DNA of 64,000 bases from Limosilactobacillus sp. (GCF_022651205.1 NZ_JALCQI010000002.1:58902-122901), one strand, 5' to 3'; shown: positions 26,238-35,630, counted from the first letter of the stretch. Notes: generated by a model from the letters alone, not told the origin. Translations and numbers: made by a program.

Positions 26238-26612
26238 ATGATAAAAGAATTCAAAGAGTTTATTGCACGGGGAAATGTTATCGATATGGCCGTCGGGATT
26301 ATCGTTGGGGCAGCATTTACCTCAATTGTTAAATCCCTCGTTAATAACCTGATTAACCCCTTAATCGGTATTTTTATCGGTCGAATTGATCTCTCAAATC
26401 TTGTTTGGCAAGTCGGCGATGCACAGTTCAAATATGGGAGTTTCCTAAACTCAGTGATTAACTTCCTAATTATTTCTTTTGTTGTCTTCTTGATGGTTAA
26501 GATTATTAATCGTTTCCGAAAGAAAAAGGAAGAAGAAACCCCAGCCCCTAGTGAAGAGGTTCAGTATTTAAAAGAAATTACCGAACTCTTAAAAAAGCAA
26601 AATAATAATTAA
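26238..26612 (+). CDS. mscL: Large-conductance mechanosensitive channel
   Basis: Osmotic emergency valve. 124 aa. FKEFIARGNVIDMAVGIIVGAAF (TM1 with the gate glycines), SLVNNLINPLIG, TM2 VINFLIISFVVFLMVKIINR and the charged C-terminal helix KKEEETPAPSEEVQYLKEIT are all present. GGGAGGCACAGCAC precedes the ATG. Monocistronic. Confidence 0.96.
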   Translation: MIKEFKEFIARGNVIDMAVGIIVGAAFTSIVKSLVNNLINPLIGIFIGRIDLSNLVWQVGDAQFKYGSFLNSVINFLIISFVVFLMVKIINRFRKKKEEETPAPSEEVQYLKEITELLKKQNNN

Positions 26613-26614
26613 AA

Positions 26615-26668
26615 AATAACTTCTCGTCAATAAGTATAATTATTTTCGACGAGAAGTTATTATTTTTA
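26615..26668 (+). terminator. Terminator of mscL
   Basis: AATAACTTCTCGTC and GACGAGAAGTTATT are perfect 14-base arms, followed by a T-rich tract. Confidence 0.9.
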
Positions 26669-26705
26669 TTATTAACTTATTGTTGGAACTATTAGCCCTA
26701 TGCTG

Positions 26706-26858
26706 TTAATATAAAGCTAAGGGGGAAGCAGTAAGTGAGGTGGTCCTTGGCAGAATGAAAGTAATTAATCTAACCATATCGTTAACTGTAGAGGAATCTT
26801 TACTACCCACACTCAATAATTGCCAGCCAGATTGGCTACCATAAACTTGAAATAACAT
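26706..26858 (-). CDS. Short ORF with strong ribosome binding site and a cre; possible gene remnant
   Basis: 50 codons, too short for the track: MLFQVYGSQSGWQLLSVGSK, then a less protein-like tail ending ASPLALY. GGGAGGAGATATC immediately before the ATG is a strong ribosome binding site, and a perfect cre lies 22 bases upstream of the ATG. TTGGTA, 17 bases, TAAAAT upstream could be its promoter. I do not recognise the product. It may be a real small protein or the 5' end of a deleted carbon-metabolism gene. It fills most of the 450-base gap between mscL and rplL. Confidence 0.4.
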   Translation of the reverse strand: MLFQVYGSQSGWQLLSVGSKDSSTVNDMVRLITFILPRTTSLTASPLALY

Positions 26859-26879
26859 GATATCTCCTCCCAATATTAT

Positions 26880-26894
26880 TGTTAGCGGTTACAT
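26880..26894 (-). promoter_or_regulatory. cre site before the short ORF
   Basis: Minus strand ATGTAACCGCTAACA fits WTGNAANCGNWNNCW at every position. It lies between the putative -10 and the ribosome binding site, a position expected to repress when CcpA is active. Confidence 0.65.
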
Positions 26895-27011
26895 TACCAC
26901 TAATTTTATTTTATCGGAGGGCAAAAGAGATACCAAACCCATTTTTGCACATTTATCTTATAGAAAGACACTCATAAACAATGATCGGATTTAGCGATAA
27001 ATATTTAAAAA

Positions 27012-27042
27012 AGAAAAAAGCCGGGAATAATCCCAGCTTTTT
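27012..27042 (-). terminator. Terminator of rplJL
   Basis: Minus-strand AAAAAGCTGGGATTATTCCCGGCTTTTTT, a tight stem and T-run 20 bases after rplL. Confidence 0.92.
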
Positions 27043-27063
27043 AAATTTATATTTGAAGTTAGA

Positions 27064-27429
27064 CTACTTAAGGGTAACAGTAGCACCAGCGGCTTCAAGC
27101 TTTTCCTTGATGTCGTTAGCTTCGTCTTCCTTAACGTCTTCCTTGATTGCTGAAGGAGCACCGTCAACAAGGTCCTTAGCATCCTTAAGGCCAACACCAG
27201 TGATGTCCTTAACAGCCTTGATAACCTTAACCTTAGCGGCACCTGGTTCAGTCAATTCAACAGTGAAGCTGTCCTTAGCAGCAGCGTCGCCACCAGCAGC
27301 ACCTGCAGCTGCAACTGGAGCAGCTGCAGAAACGTCGAATTCGTCTTCGATAGCCTTAACAAGATCGTTAAGGTCAGAAATTGATGCTTCCTTTAATGAA
27401 GCAATGATAGCATCCTTATCAAAAGCCAT
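27064..27429 (-). CDS. rplL: Ribosomal protein L7/L12
   Basis: Stalk protein that recruits translational GTPases. 121 aa. N-terminal dimerisation domain ([17 protein letters not shown]), Ala/Gly hinge ([16 protein letters not shown]), C-terminal domain with [20 protein letters not shown]. Follows rplJ by 63 bases and shares its L10-leader control. Confidence 0.97.
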   Translation of the reverse strand: MAFDKDAIIASLKEASISDLNDLVKAIEDEFDVSAAAPVAAAGAAGGDAAAKDSFTVELTEPGAAKVKVIKAVKDITGVGLKDAKDLVDGAPSAIKEDVKEDEANDIKEKLEAAGATVTLK

Positions 27430-27492
27430 GATTATATTCCTCCAATATTTAGGTAATTAATTTTAATTTGATAATATATGGTAATACGACAA

Positions 27493-27993
27493 TTATGCGG
27501 CTTCGTTTTCCTTGTCGGCAACGGCCTTGACTGCACGAGCAATCTTCCGCATTGGGTCTTGCAATGCAGATGCAAGTATTGACAACAGATCTTCACGACT
27601 AGGCATAGTAGCGTATTCGTTAATTTCATCGAGGGTCTTAACACTCTTTTCGATGAAACCACCCTTGATTTCAAGAGCGTCGTGGTCATCGGCGAAATTC
27701 TTCAAGATCTTAGCTGGGGCAATTGGGTCTTCGTTAGAGAAGGCAACAGCAGTTGGGCCAACAAAAGTATCACGAAGGTCTTCGTAGTCAGTACCTTCAA
27801 CGGCACGGTCAAGAATCTTGTTCTTGATAACTGACATCTTAACACCGGCATCACGAAGTTGCTTACGCAAGTCAGTAACTTCAGCAACAGTTAAACCACG
27901 GTAATCAACAACGATAGCTGATTCAGCATTGTTAATCAATTCAACGGTTTGCTTAACAATTTCAGCTTTCTTAGCAATAGCTGCTTCACTCAT
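27493..27993 (-). CDS. rplJ: Ribosomal protein L10
   Basis: Anchors L7/L12 to 23S rRNA. 166 aa. [23 protein letters not shown] and [19 protein letters not shown] are conserved L10 blocks; the C-terminal helix carrying L12 binding sites is present. Preceded by the L10 leader and a near-consensus promoter. Confidence 0.96.
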   Translation of the reverse strand: MSEAAIAKKAEIVKQTVELINNAESAIVVDYRGLTVAEVTDLRKQLRDAGVKMSVIKNKILDRAVEGTDYEDLRDTFVGPTAVAFSNEDPIAPAKILKNFADDHDALEIKGGFIEKSVKTLDEINEYATMPSREDLLSILASALQDPMRKIARAVKAVADKENEAA

Positions 27994-28019
27994 GAATTTT
28001 CACCTCCTGCAATGTAGTT

Positions 28020-28143
28020 TGATCGGATTTATAAAAAAATCCCTATGACCGCAGACATAGAGAAGGAACTTAATTCTTCCTCGGCAGGCATACGATTAAG
28101 GCTTTCGCCACCTGAGTCTTAGGCAGAGTCATATTTAATCAAC
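28020..28143 (-). promoter_or_regulatory. L10 ribosomal protein leader
   Basis: 5' UTR of rplJL with the known L10-L12 binding architecture. The minus strand shows CCTAAGACTCAGGTGGCGAAA and CCTGCCGAGGAAGAATTAAG, then a CTATGtctgcggtCATAGGG hairpin with a T7 run that acts as an attenuator. Excess L10(L12)4 binding is expected to favour termination. Confidence 0.88.
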
Positions 28144-28149
28144 TTTAGT

Positions 28150-28178
28150 AGTATAACATCTTCGTTTTTCCTTGTAAA
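28150..28178 (-). promoter_or_regulatory. rplJL promoter
   Basis: Minus strand TTTACA, 17 bases, TATACT, directly ahead of the L10 leader. Confidence 0.75.
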
Positions 28179-28264
28179 GGATAACTCGAATTTTATTCAG
28201 ATAGCTGAAGAGAAAGGAGGTGTTGTACAATTAAACTATTAACTGCTTGAAGGAGCTTAAATAT

Positions 28265-29203
28265 ATGAAAGATCATGGCCTATTACTTGTTAACCTTGGC
28301 TCACCTGCTAAACCAACGACACCAGCCGTCAAAAAATATTTACGTGAATTTCTCGGCGATCATAATGTGGTCGAAATGCCCGCCGCTATCTGGAAGCCAC
28401 TATTGAACGGGATTATCCTGCCAATGCGTTCTTGGCGTTCTGCGACATTTTATCGTGATTGCTGGCTAGAGAACGGTTCACCATTAATTGTTAATACAGC
28501 TAATTTAACCAAAAAAGTTCAGGAACTATTACCTAACTGGGTGGTTAAGATGGCAATGACATATGGGGAACCTAGCATCGGCGACACCCTTCGTCAAATG
28601 AAGAAAGAATGCAAGCAAATTATTGTTCTTTCTTTATTCCCCCATTTCACCCAAAGCACTACTCAATCCATCATCGATCAAGTCAAAGCGGTTGATCCAA
28701 CATTGCCAATTATTGACCGCTTTGCTGATGAAGATGACTACCTCGACGTTCTTAGCCAACATATTCAGGAGGAGTGGGATCAAAAAGATTACGATCTGCT
28801 AATCATTTCCTATCACGGCATTCCAGTTTCCATGGTCAAACATGGGGATCCCTATCAGGATGAAACCGAACGAACAACAAAAGAGCTTCGTAAACGCCTA
28901 GACATCCCCCAAGCCAAAATTAAAATGGCTTACCAATCAAAGTTTGGACCAATGCCCTGGCTGAAACCATATCTTAAAAACACCCTCCTCCAATCTGCCC
29001 AACTCGGTAAAAGAAATATCTTAATCGTTGCACCTTCATTTGTTACCGACTGCTTAGAAACAATTGAAGAAAATTCAGTGCAAAATTATCAAGCATTTCG
29101 TGAGAATGGCGGGGATATTCTTGATGTCGTTCCGTCCCTCAATGATAACATCAAGTTTGCCAACTTTCTTGCTAACCTTGCTCAGGAGCGATTAGATCAA
29201 TGA
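28265..29203 (+). CDS. hemH: Ferrochelatase (coproporphyrin/protoporphyrin type)
   Basis: Inserts Fe2+ into porphyrin. 312 aa from MKDHGLLLVNLGSP at 28265, which has AAGGAG nine bases upstream; the track used a TTG six codons earlier. LLVNLGSPAKP, LSLFPHFTQSTTQS, SYHGIP (catalytic His), YQSKFGPMPWLKPYL and APSFVTDCLETIEE (catalytic Glu) are all intact. No other heme-pathway gene is in the window, and lactobacilli normally lack the pathway. It could salvage external porphyrins. It overlaps mntH by ATGA, linking it to metal uptake. Confidence 0.92.
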   Translation: MKDHGLLLVNLGSPAKPTTPAVKKYLREFLGDHNVVEMPAAIWKPLLNGIILPMRSWRSATFYRDCWLENGSPLIVNTANLTKKVQELLPNWVVKMAMTYGEPSIGDTLRQMKKECKQIIVLSLFPHFTQSTTQSIIDQVKAVDPTLPIIDRFADEDDYLDVLSQHIQEEWDQKDYDLLIISYHGIPVSMVKHGDPYQDETERTTKELRKRLDIPQAKIKMAYQSKFGPMPWLKPYLKNTLLQSAQLGKRNILIVAPSFVTDCLETIEENSVQNYQAFRENGGDILDVVPSLNDNIKFANFLANLAQERLDQ

Positions 29204-30504
29204 AAAAGAAAAGCTTAGACGAAATTAATGGTAGTGTTGCCGTCCCCACCGTCTATCAATCAGCATTCTGGCTAAAGTTCCTGGCATATAGTGGTCCAGG
29301 TGCTCTCGTTGCCGTTGGCTATATGGATCCGGGTAATTGGCTGACATCTTTGGCCGGTGGCGGTCAGTATGGATATTCCTTACTCAGCGTCCTTCTTATT
29401 TCAATTGTCGTTGCAATGGTCATGCAATCATTGTCAATCAAACTTGGCGTCGTTACCAGAACGGATCTCGCACAAGCAATTGCAAACCGGGTTCCGAAAC
29501 CTGTCCGAATCGGCTTATGGCTATTAAACGAACTTGCTATGATGGCAACTGATCTGACTGGAGTGGTAGGGACTTCAATTGCACTCTACCTCCTATTTCA
29601 TCTGCCACTAATAGTCGGCATCTTCCTCACGGTTGCTGACGTTCTGATCGTTCTTCTGTTTTTACGCTTTGGGATCCGGCGAGTTGAATCTATTGTCCTC
29701 TTCACGATCCTAATAGTTGGGAGCATCTTTGCAATCGAGGTTTGTCGCGCCCATCCCCACTGGACAGCAATCTTAACGGGATTAATGCCCCAAACACAGA
29801 TAATCACGAATCATTCAGAACTTCTCTTAAGTTTGGGAATCATTGGGGCAACGATCATGCCTCATAACATTTACCTTCATTCTGCATTGGCCCAAAGTCG
29901 ACGATACGATGAACATGACCCCGCCCAAGTTACTGAAACCCTTAAATTTGCCAACTGGGACTCAGTCATTCACCTGTTTGCGGCATTAATTGTAAACGCA
30001 CTTCTCCTAATTTTAGGTGGGACGCTTTTTTACCATACTGCAACCTTAAATAGTCTTGCTGACGTTTTTTACGGATTAAGGGATCATCAAATTGTTGGTA
30101 CCTTAGCTAGCCCATTAATGAGCTGGTTATTTGGCTTTGCTCTCCTCATCACGGGATTGATCTCGTCAATAACGAGCACATTAGCGGGGCAGATCGTTAT
30201 GGAAGGTTATATCAATATCCGTCTCCCATTATGGAAACGACGGTTACTTACCCGTTTTGTTACTTTGATTCCTATTATCATTATTGGCTGCTTAGTTCGC
30301 TTTAATGAACAACAGTTTGAACAATTAATTATCTACGCCCAGATTATTCTAAGTATTGCCCTGCCATTTACTCTTTTTCCCTTAATTGCAATCACTAGTG
30401 ATCCAAAACTTATGGGAACCCATGCCAATCATCTTTGGCAAGCAATTATTGAATATGCCTTGGTTACCCTTTTAACCGGACTAAACTTAATGGCACTATT
30501 TTAG
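29200..30504 (+). CDS. mntH: Nramp-family Mn2+/Fe2+ transporter
   Basis: Proton-coupled divalent metal importer. 434 aa, 11 predicted membrane helices. TM1 motif AVGYMDPGNWLTSLAGG contains the metal-binding Asp and Asn, and TM6 reads IIGATIMPHNIYLHSAL with Met and the conserved MPHN. It starts inside the hemH stop codon (ATGA), so it is translationally coupled. Could supply Mn for NrdF and Mn-based oxidative defence, or Fe for HemH. No MntR or Fur box was seen directly upstream. Confidence 0.95.
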   Translation: MKKKSLDEINGSVAVPTVYQSAFWLKFLAYSGPGALVAVGYMDPGNWLTSLAGGGQYGYSLLSVLLISIVVAMVMQSLSIKLGVVTRTDLAQAIANRVPKPVRIGLWLLNELAMMATDLTGVVGTSIALYLLFHLPLIVGIFLTVADVLIVLLFLRFGIRRVESIVLFTILIVGSIFAIEVCRAHPHWTAILTGLMPQTQIITNHSELLLSLGIIGATIMPHNIYLHSALAQSRRYDEHDPAQVTETLKFANWDSVIHLFAALIVNALLLILGGTLFYHTATLNSLADVFYGLRDHQIVGTLASPLMSWLFGFALLITGLISSITSTLAGQIVMEGYINIRLPLWKRRLLTRFVTLIPIIIIGCLVRFNEQQFEQLIIYAQIILSIALPFTLFPLIAITSDPKLMGTHANHLWQAIIEYALVTLLTGLNLMALF

Positions 30505-30516
30505 GAGATTAAAAAT

Positions 30517-31164
30517 TTGAAAAAGAAATTAACGTTAACTATCGGAGTCATTTGTTGGCTATTATTTGTTATCTTACTAACTGGTGTTGTTCATCATTCA
30601 ATGTGGATTAATCAGATTGATCAGTTTGGCTTTCAATTACTACACCCAACGTTTCCAAATGAAACTCAGGCCATGATCGTTTTAACCCACCTTGGTGACC
30701 CAATCATTCTTCAAACAGCTACAATTATTTTAGCTCTTTATCTATGGTGGCAAAACAGGCTTAACGAAAGTCTCTGGTATGTGTTCCTCCAGTTTATTGG
30801 CTACTCACTAGTAATTCTCATTAAATATAATGTTCTTCGCATTCGGCCAAGTAATAAACTGTTTCCAGCTAATGGTTATAGTTTCCCCAGTGGTCATACC
30901 TTTGCGACCACTATTTTTGTCTTTACTGTTCTTTCTCTGCTTCTTCCTTATCTTCATCACCAATCAGGAAAAGTTATCTTTCGAATATTTGGTGCATTAT
31001 GGATCGTTATAATAATGGCAACCCGGGTTTATCTCCACGATCACTTTACCAGTGATGTCATTGGTGGCCTGCTACTTGCATGTGGCTGGTGGTTAATTAT
31101 GAACTCTTTTCGTCACCAGCTTTCACAATGGTTAATTAAGCCAATTACGAAAATAAGACTATGA
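30517..31164 (+). CDS. PAP2-family membrane phosphatase
   Basis: 215 aa with about six membrane helices. Three-part PAP2 signature: KYNVLRIRPSNKLFP (KxxxxxxRP), SFPSGHTFATT (PSGH) and ATRVYLHDHFTSDVIGG (SRxxxxxHxxxD). Starts at a TTG with AGGAG upstream. Substrate could be undecaprenyl pyrophosphate or phosphatidate; not decidable here. Third gene after hemH-mntH, followed by a bidirectional terminator. Confidence 0.9.
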   Translation: MKKKLTLTIGVICWLLFVILLTGVVHHSMWINQIDQFGFQLLHPTFPNETQAMIVLTHLGDPIILQTATIILALYLWWQNRLNESLWYVFLQFIGYSLVILIKYNVLRIRPSNKLFPANGYSFPSGHTFATTIFVFTVLSLLLPYLHHQSGKVIFRIFGALWIVIIMATRVYLHDHFTSDVIGGLLLACGWWLIMNSFRHQLSQWLIKPITKIRL

Positions 31165-31203
31165 AAAAAGAACTCAAGAGGAATTCCTCTTGAGTTCTTT
31201 TTT
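31164..31203. terminator. Bidirectional terminator between the PAP2 gene and tRNA-His
   Basis: AAAAAAGAACTCAAGAGG and CCTCTTGAGTTCTTTTTT form a perfect palindromic stem with A/T runs on both sides. Confidence 0.93.
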
Positions 31204-31210
31204 AGGTCAG

Positions 31211-31286
31211 GGCGGTATGTGGGATTCGAACCCACGCGTGCCGGACCCACAAACCGGTGTGTTAACCAAACTTCACCAATACCGCC
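31211..31286 (-). tRNA. tRNA-His (GTG)
   Basis: The minus strand begins GGCGGTATTGGTGAAG and ends CATACCGCC. The acceptor strands pair over 8 bp including the extra G-1:C73 pair unique to tRNA-His. Anticodon loop TTGTGGG has GTG. The T arm GTGGGTTCGAATCCCAC is standard. CCA is not encoded. The base pair next to the anticodon loop is a T-T mismatch (CCGGT/TCCGG), a small oddity. Confidence 0.95.
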
Positions 31287-31392
31287 ATATTGATAACCAA
31301 GAAATATAATAGCACACATCCATCTGCGAGTAAATCAATTAATTTACAATTTACCGATAATTTCACCAAACTGATACCAGTTATAACGCAAG

Positions 31393-31434
31393 AAACGGCC
31401 TCCAGAACTTTGCTAAGTTCTGGAAGTCGTTTTT
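31393..31434 (-). terminator. Terminator of gadCB
   Basis: AAACGgCCTCCAGAACTT and AAGTTCTGGaAGtCGTTT pair as a long stem, with T-runs on both strands; 46 bases after gadB. Confidence 0.75.
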
Positions 31435-31479
31435 AATCTACGGAATCTCAATAGCTAATTACTAAATATTCATAACGTT

Positions 31480-32886
31480 TTAGTGAGTAAAGCCGTACTT
31501 TTTTAGTTCGGTTTTTTCATGGCTAATAACATGGGACTTGTTCAATTCGTCAATTGCTTGCTTCAAATCTTCGATAAAGTCGTAAGCCATATTCATACTG
31601 AAGTCAGCCCGGCAAACAATCCGTTGTACTTCAACTTTATCAAGGTTTTCTGGTAATGGGTAAGCAGGAACCTGCCAACCCTTCATCCGGAGACGATCTG
31701 CAAGATCATAGAGGGTCCACTTAGCATCGTCTTCCTTCTTATGCTTGTAGCAAACGATCGGTAATTCTGAACCATCATTAACGATTTCAAAATGACCAAG
31801 TTGTGAAATCTCTTTAGCTAAGAATACCGCAACATCATGCGTCCGCTTTTGAATATCTCGGTAACCATTGTAGCCAAAGCGAACAAAATTGTAGTATTGA
31901 CCAATAATTTGTGAAGCACTCCGCGAGAAGTTAATCGCCATCGTTGGTAATTCACCACCAAGGTAACTAACTTTGAAAATTAGTTTGTCTGGCAAAAACT
32001 TCTTGTCACGCCAGAGAACCCAACCAATACCAGGGTAAACTAAACCATACTTGTGACCTGAAGAATTAATTGAAACAACGTTCTTCAACTGGAAGTCCCA
32101 CTTAATATCAGGTTCCATGAATGGGGCATAGAAACCACCGGAAGCTGCATCAACGTGAATGTAAACTTTGTATGGAGTTGTCTTGTTGTACTCTTCAACA
32201 AGGTCGTTTAGTTTTTCAATATTGTCATAACGTCCGGTATAAGTAATACCCATGATGCCCACAATTCCAATTGTGTATTCATCAACATAATCCATTACCT
32301 TTTCCATATTCAGTGATTGGTGCTTCTCATCCATCGGAACAGTCCGCAATTCAATATCAAAGTAGGTAGCAAACTTTTCCCAACAAACTTGATAACCTGA
32401 CGAAATAACTAGGTTTGGCTTATGAGCGTGGATATCAAGGCCCAGTTTCTTTGCCCGTTCACGCCAAGCAAACTTCATTGCTAGGCCACCCAGCATACAA
32501 CCTTCTGAAGAACCAACAGTTGAGGTTCCCATATAGTTTTCATCTGGTTGTGCGTGCCATAAATCAGCGATAATGTTAACACAACGATTCTCTAGTTCAG
32601 CGGTCCGTGGATATTCGGACTTATCAATCGCATTCTTTTCCATCGTTTCTGCCATAATCTTAGTGGCGTTTGGCTCCATGTAAGTTTGACAAAAAGTTGC
32701 CAGGTTCTCACGGGCGTTTCCTTCGTCCAATAATTGATCCTTAACGATTCGGTAAGCAATTCGTGGCTCAACCGGTCGTTCATTTAATTTGTACTTTGGT
32801 AATTCATGATCAGATGAATATGAACCAAAAATTGGATCAAGATAGTTTCGCTTTTCCTGACTATTTTTACCGTATAATCCAGCCAT
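31480..32886 (-). CDS. gadB: Glutamate decarboxylase
   Basis: PLP enzyme converting glutamate to GABA and CO2, consuming a cytosolic proton. 468 aa. PLP lysine in INSSGHKYGLVYPG; HVDAASGGFYAPF holds the cofactor Asp. The N-terminus DPIFGSYSSDHELPKY and C-terminal HT (ending KKYGFTH) are family-typical; the tail plugs the active site at neutral pH. It follows gadC by 31 bases on the same strand, so antiporter and enzyme form one acid-resistance operon. Confidence 0.96.
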   Translation of the reverse strand: MAGLYGKNSQEKRNYLDPIFGSYSSDHELPKYKLNERPVEPRIAYRIVKDQLLDEGNARENLATFCQTYMEPNATKIMAETMEKNAIDKSEYPRTAELENRCVNIIADLWHAQPDENYMGTSTVGSSEGCMLGGLAMKFAWRERAKKLGLDIHAHKPNLVISSGYQVCWEKFATYFDIELRTVPMDEKHQSLNMEKVMDYVDEYTIGIVGIMGITYTGRYDNIEKLNDLVEEYNKTTPYKVYIHVDAASGGFYAPFMEPDIKWDFQLKNVVSINSSGHKYGLVYPGIGWVLWRDKKFLPDKLIFKVSYLGGELPTMAINFSRSASQIIGQYYNFVRFGYNGYRDIQKRTHDVAVFLAKEISQLGHFEIVNDGSELPIVCYKHKKEDDAKWTLYDLADRLRMKGWQVPAYPLPENLDKVEVQRIVCRADFSMNMAYDFIEDLKQAIDELNKSHVISHEKTELKKYGFTH

Positions 32887-32917
32887 ATAAATAACCTCCT
32901 AGTTATTTTGCGTATGT

Positions 32918-34456
32918 TCATTTGATGCGAGTTTCTGGGATAATATGGTGCTCACCACGAGCAATTGGTGGTACAGATGGAATAATATCCTGTGCGCTTA
33001 AGTGCTTTGGTTGGTCACCATTACCATCATCATTACCGTGATTCAACTTATAATGGAATGCATAGATAATGAATGGAATAACTAGTGCAATAATAAAGCT
33101 AACAATTAGCACGGTCAGGTAAGCCTTATCCGATGACCGTGGTAAGTTGCTCGGTGGTACAAAGGAAATGTAGAAAGCAAAGATTGAGACTAATAGTCCA
33201 CAGACGGAAATAATTGTTTTACCAAATGTCCCACCAGGGACTTCGTATTTACGTTTCAAATCTTTCTTCTTAAAGATCAAAACCAAGTAACCAATAAAGA
33301 ATAGCAGGTAACCAACAAGGTAGATCACAACGGTTAGTGACATTGCTGCAAAGAATGAAACGTTGTCACTGCCACCACCAAATGTTAGAACTGCATCCCA
33401 AATGGAAACAATAACCCCTTGAATGGCGATTAGTGGTATTGGAACACCGGCTTTATTTGTCTTCCGGAACCACTTAGGTAAGATCCCTTGCTGGGCCGTT
33501 GCAAACATTCCCCGTGAAGGACCAATAACCCAAGAACTAATTTCGGCCATAACACCGGCAGCAATCATTAAGGCAATTACCTTAACTAACCAGCCTAAAT
33601 GTGGATTAATATATAGCAATGAGTAATTAAATGCTTGAACAACACCAGCACTAAGTGACAATTCCTTTTGTGGAACAACCGCAGCAACCGTAAAGCCACC
33701 AAAGGTATCCAAGCAAATAGCAAGAATAACCAAGATAAACATGGCAAGCGGGTAATTACGCTTTGGATTCTGCAATTCATTAATGTGCGATGCTGAAGCT
33801 TCAACACCCATGTAAGCTAATACGAAGGAAACAAAGACAACCAGCGTATTGAGCTTAGCAAAATCTGGTACAAAGGCATGTGGTGTAAACGTAAGTTGGA
33901 TTGGATCGCCCTTCACGATATACCAAACTGCCAGAATAAATAGGATTAGCGATGGGATTAAAATCCCAATAGAAAATCCCCACTTGGCAATTCGAGCAGT
34001 ATATTTAGTACCAGCAAATTGTGAGAACGTTAAAAGCCAAAAGATAATTAGGACACCGAAGAATTTAATCACTGGAACCTGATTTAACTCGGGCCAATCA
34101 AAAACAAATGATAATGCCCCAAGAATGAAGTAAATCATTGTAATGAAACCAACAGTAATTTGGAACCACTGAAAGAAGATCGCCGCGAAGCCCCAGCGTT
34201 CGCCAAGAGTATGCTTAACCCAGCTAAAGATTCCACCACCATTTTTGTTCCAGCCATTTACCGTTGCCATTTCGGCAGCACATAAAGCAACCGGTAAGAA
34301 CCAAAAGATTCCACCGAGGATGAGGAAGAAGATCAAGTGCAACTTGGAAGTCGCAAATGTCGGATACTCATAAGCGGTCAAAACCATTGATGCGGTCAAT
34401 GAAAAGAATCCAAAGAGGGTTAGATTTCGCGTCGCTTGTTTTGCGTTACTATTCAT
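32918..34456 (-). CDS. gadC: Glutamate/GABA antiporter
   Basis: APC-superfamily exchanger importing glutamate and exporting GABA. 512 aa with 12 predicted membrane helices (for example LTLFGFFSLTASMVLTAYEY as TM1 and PEMATVNGWNKNGGGIFSWV-like TM2-3 region with GGIFSWVKHTLG). The C-terminal cytoplasmic tail (HLSAQDIIPSVPPIARGEHH) corresponds to the C-plug that closes the pore at neutral pH. First gene of gadCB. Confidence 0.94.
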   Translation of the reverse strand: MNSNAKQATRNLTLFGFFSLTASMVLTAYEYPTFATSKLHLIFFLILGGIFWFLPVALCAAEMATVNGWNKNGGGIFSWVKHTLGERWGFAAIFFQWFQITVGFITMIYFILGALSFVFDWPELNQVPVIKFFGVLIIFWLLTFSQFAGTKYTARIAKWGFSIGILIPSLILFILAVWYIVKGDPIQLTFTPHAFVPDFAKLNTLVVFVSFVLAYMGVEASASHINELQNPKRNYPLAMFILVILAICLDTFGGFTVAAVVPQKELSLSAGVVQAFNYSLLYINPHLGWLVKVIALMIAAGVMAEISSWVIGPSRGMFATAQQGILPKWFRKTNKAGVPIPLIAIQGVIVSIWDAVLTFGGGSDNVSFFAAMSLTVVIYLVGYLLFFIGYLVLIFKKKDLKRKYEVPGGTFGKTIISVCGLLVSIFAFYISFVPPSNLPRSSDKAYLTVLIVSFIIALVIPFIIYAFHYKLNHGNDDGNGDQPKHLSAQDIIPSVPPIARGEHHIIPETRIK

Positions 34457-34590
34457 AATTCTCTCCTTTCATTCTTAATAGATTGATAAATAACAGAAGG
34501 CTATCCGACGTCATAAAACTAACTTTGGATCCATTAAGCTAAATTTAGTAGTCGATATTAATAATCAGCAAAGTTATTTATCGCACCCTG

Positions 34591-34618
34591 AATATAACAA
34601 ATAATTCCCTAATTTCAA
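34591..34618 (-). promoter_or_regulatory. gadC promoter
   Basis: Minus strand TTGAAA, 16 bases, TATATT. It leaves a leader of about 128 bases before gadC. The rest of the 387-base gap to rplA is very AT-rich with no supported ORF, plus the rplA terminator. Confidence 0.6.
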
Positions 34619-34788
34619 AGTAATATGATAATAACTATTTTTGTTAATTATAAATAATTTGCATACTAGTTACTTGTTGTTGCCTATATAAAATAGTTAT
34701 CTGTATATAAATATTAGTAATTCTTATTGGTTGACTTTATGGCATAATTTACGTTATAAAGAATGTTTAAGCTGAATTAATTTAAAAT

Positions 34789-34829
34789 AAAAAAATAGCC
34801 AGAGAGGATATCTCCCTGACTATTTTTTA
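34789..34829 (-). terminator. Terminator of rplKA
   Basis: AAAAAATAGCCAGAGAG / CTCCCTGACTATTTTTT form a strong stem with T-run after rplA. Confidence 0.9.
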
Positions 34830-34843
34830 TTCTAATTACTTCT

Positions 34844-35536
34844 TTAGAAGCTTTCCAAATCAAGTGTAACACTTGGTCCGAAAGTAGAAGCGATTGAAGC
34901 ATGTTGTACATAAGTACCACGTACAGAAGCTGGACGGGACTTCATAACAATATCTTCAATAGTCTTTAAGTTTTCGACTAACTTGTCAGTGTCGAATGAA
35001 ACTTTACCGAATGGTACAGCAACGTTACCATCACGGTCAGTCCGGTAAGTAACCTTACCAGCCTTTGATTCTTCAACGGCCTTGGCAACATCCATTGTAA
35101 CCGTGCCAGTCTTAGGGTTTGGCATTAAGCCCTTAGGTCCAAGAATCCGACCTAAACGACCTACAACTGGCATCATGTCTGGAGTTGCGATTGCAACGTC
35201 GAAATCTAACCAGCCGTCTTGAATCTTGTCAGCTAAGTCAGCATCACCAACAAAGTCAGCGCCTGCATCCTTAGCAGCCTTAGCATTGTCTCCCTTAGCG
35301 AAAACAATAACTGTTTGATCCTTACCAGTACCGTTTGGTAAAACAACGGCACCACGTAATTGTTGGTCAGCTTGCTTAGTGTCAACGTTTAACTTAAATG
35401 CAACTTCAACAGTTGAGTCAAAGTTAGCGAAATCAATATCTTTTACTAATTGAACTGCGTCGTTAACAGCGTACTTCTTCTTGCTGTCAACCTTTTTAAG
35501 CGCATCTTGGTACTTCTTACCACGATTTTTAGCCAT
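34844..35536 (-). CDS. rplA: Ribosomal protein L1
   Basis: Forms the L1 stalk and represses its own mRNA. 230 aa from [15 protein letters not shown] at 35536, after AAGGAGGAAAACACAAG; the track start is 17 codons upstream in the leader. [25 protein letters not shown] and [12 protein letters not shown] are diagnostic. Lies 94 bases after rplK. A likely L1-binding site precedes rplK. Confidence 0.97.
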   Translation of the reverse strand: MAKNRGKKYQDALKKVDSKKKYAVNDAVQLVKDIDFANFDSTVEVAFKLNVDTKQADQQLRGAVVLPNGTGKDQTVIVFAKGDNAKAAKDAGADFVGDADLADKIQDGWLDFDVAIATPDMMPVVGRLGRILGPKGLMPNPKTGTVTMDVAKAVEESKAGKVTYRTDRDGNVAVPFGKVSFDTDKLVENLKTIEDIVMKSRPASVRGTYVQHASIASTFGPSVTLDLESF

Positions 35537-35630
35537 CTTGTGTTTTCCTCCTTGCAAATGTGGTCTAGCGGAGTTAATACCTCCCACGGGACATCCTACT
35601 TTAATAGGATATCCGGACTGCTACTTAGAA

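Noticed and set aside
26981-27460. 159-aa + strand ORF opposite rplL
   Set aside because: Ser/Ala/Thr-rich reverse translation of rplL; the real gene is on the minus strand.
28213-28258. Strong ribosome binding site AAAGGAGG upstream of hemH as a possible leader peptide
   Set aside because: No ATG, GTG or TTG at proper spacing; the only frame would need an ATT start and give six codons.
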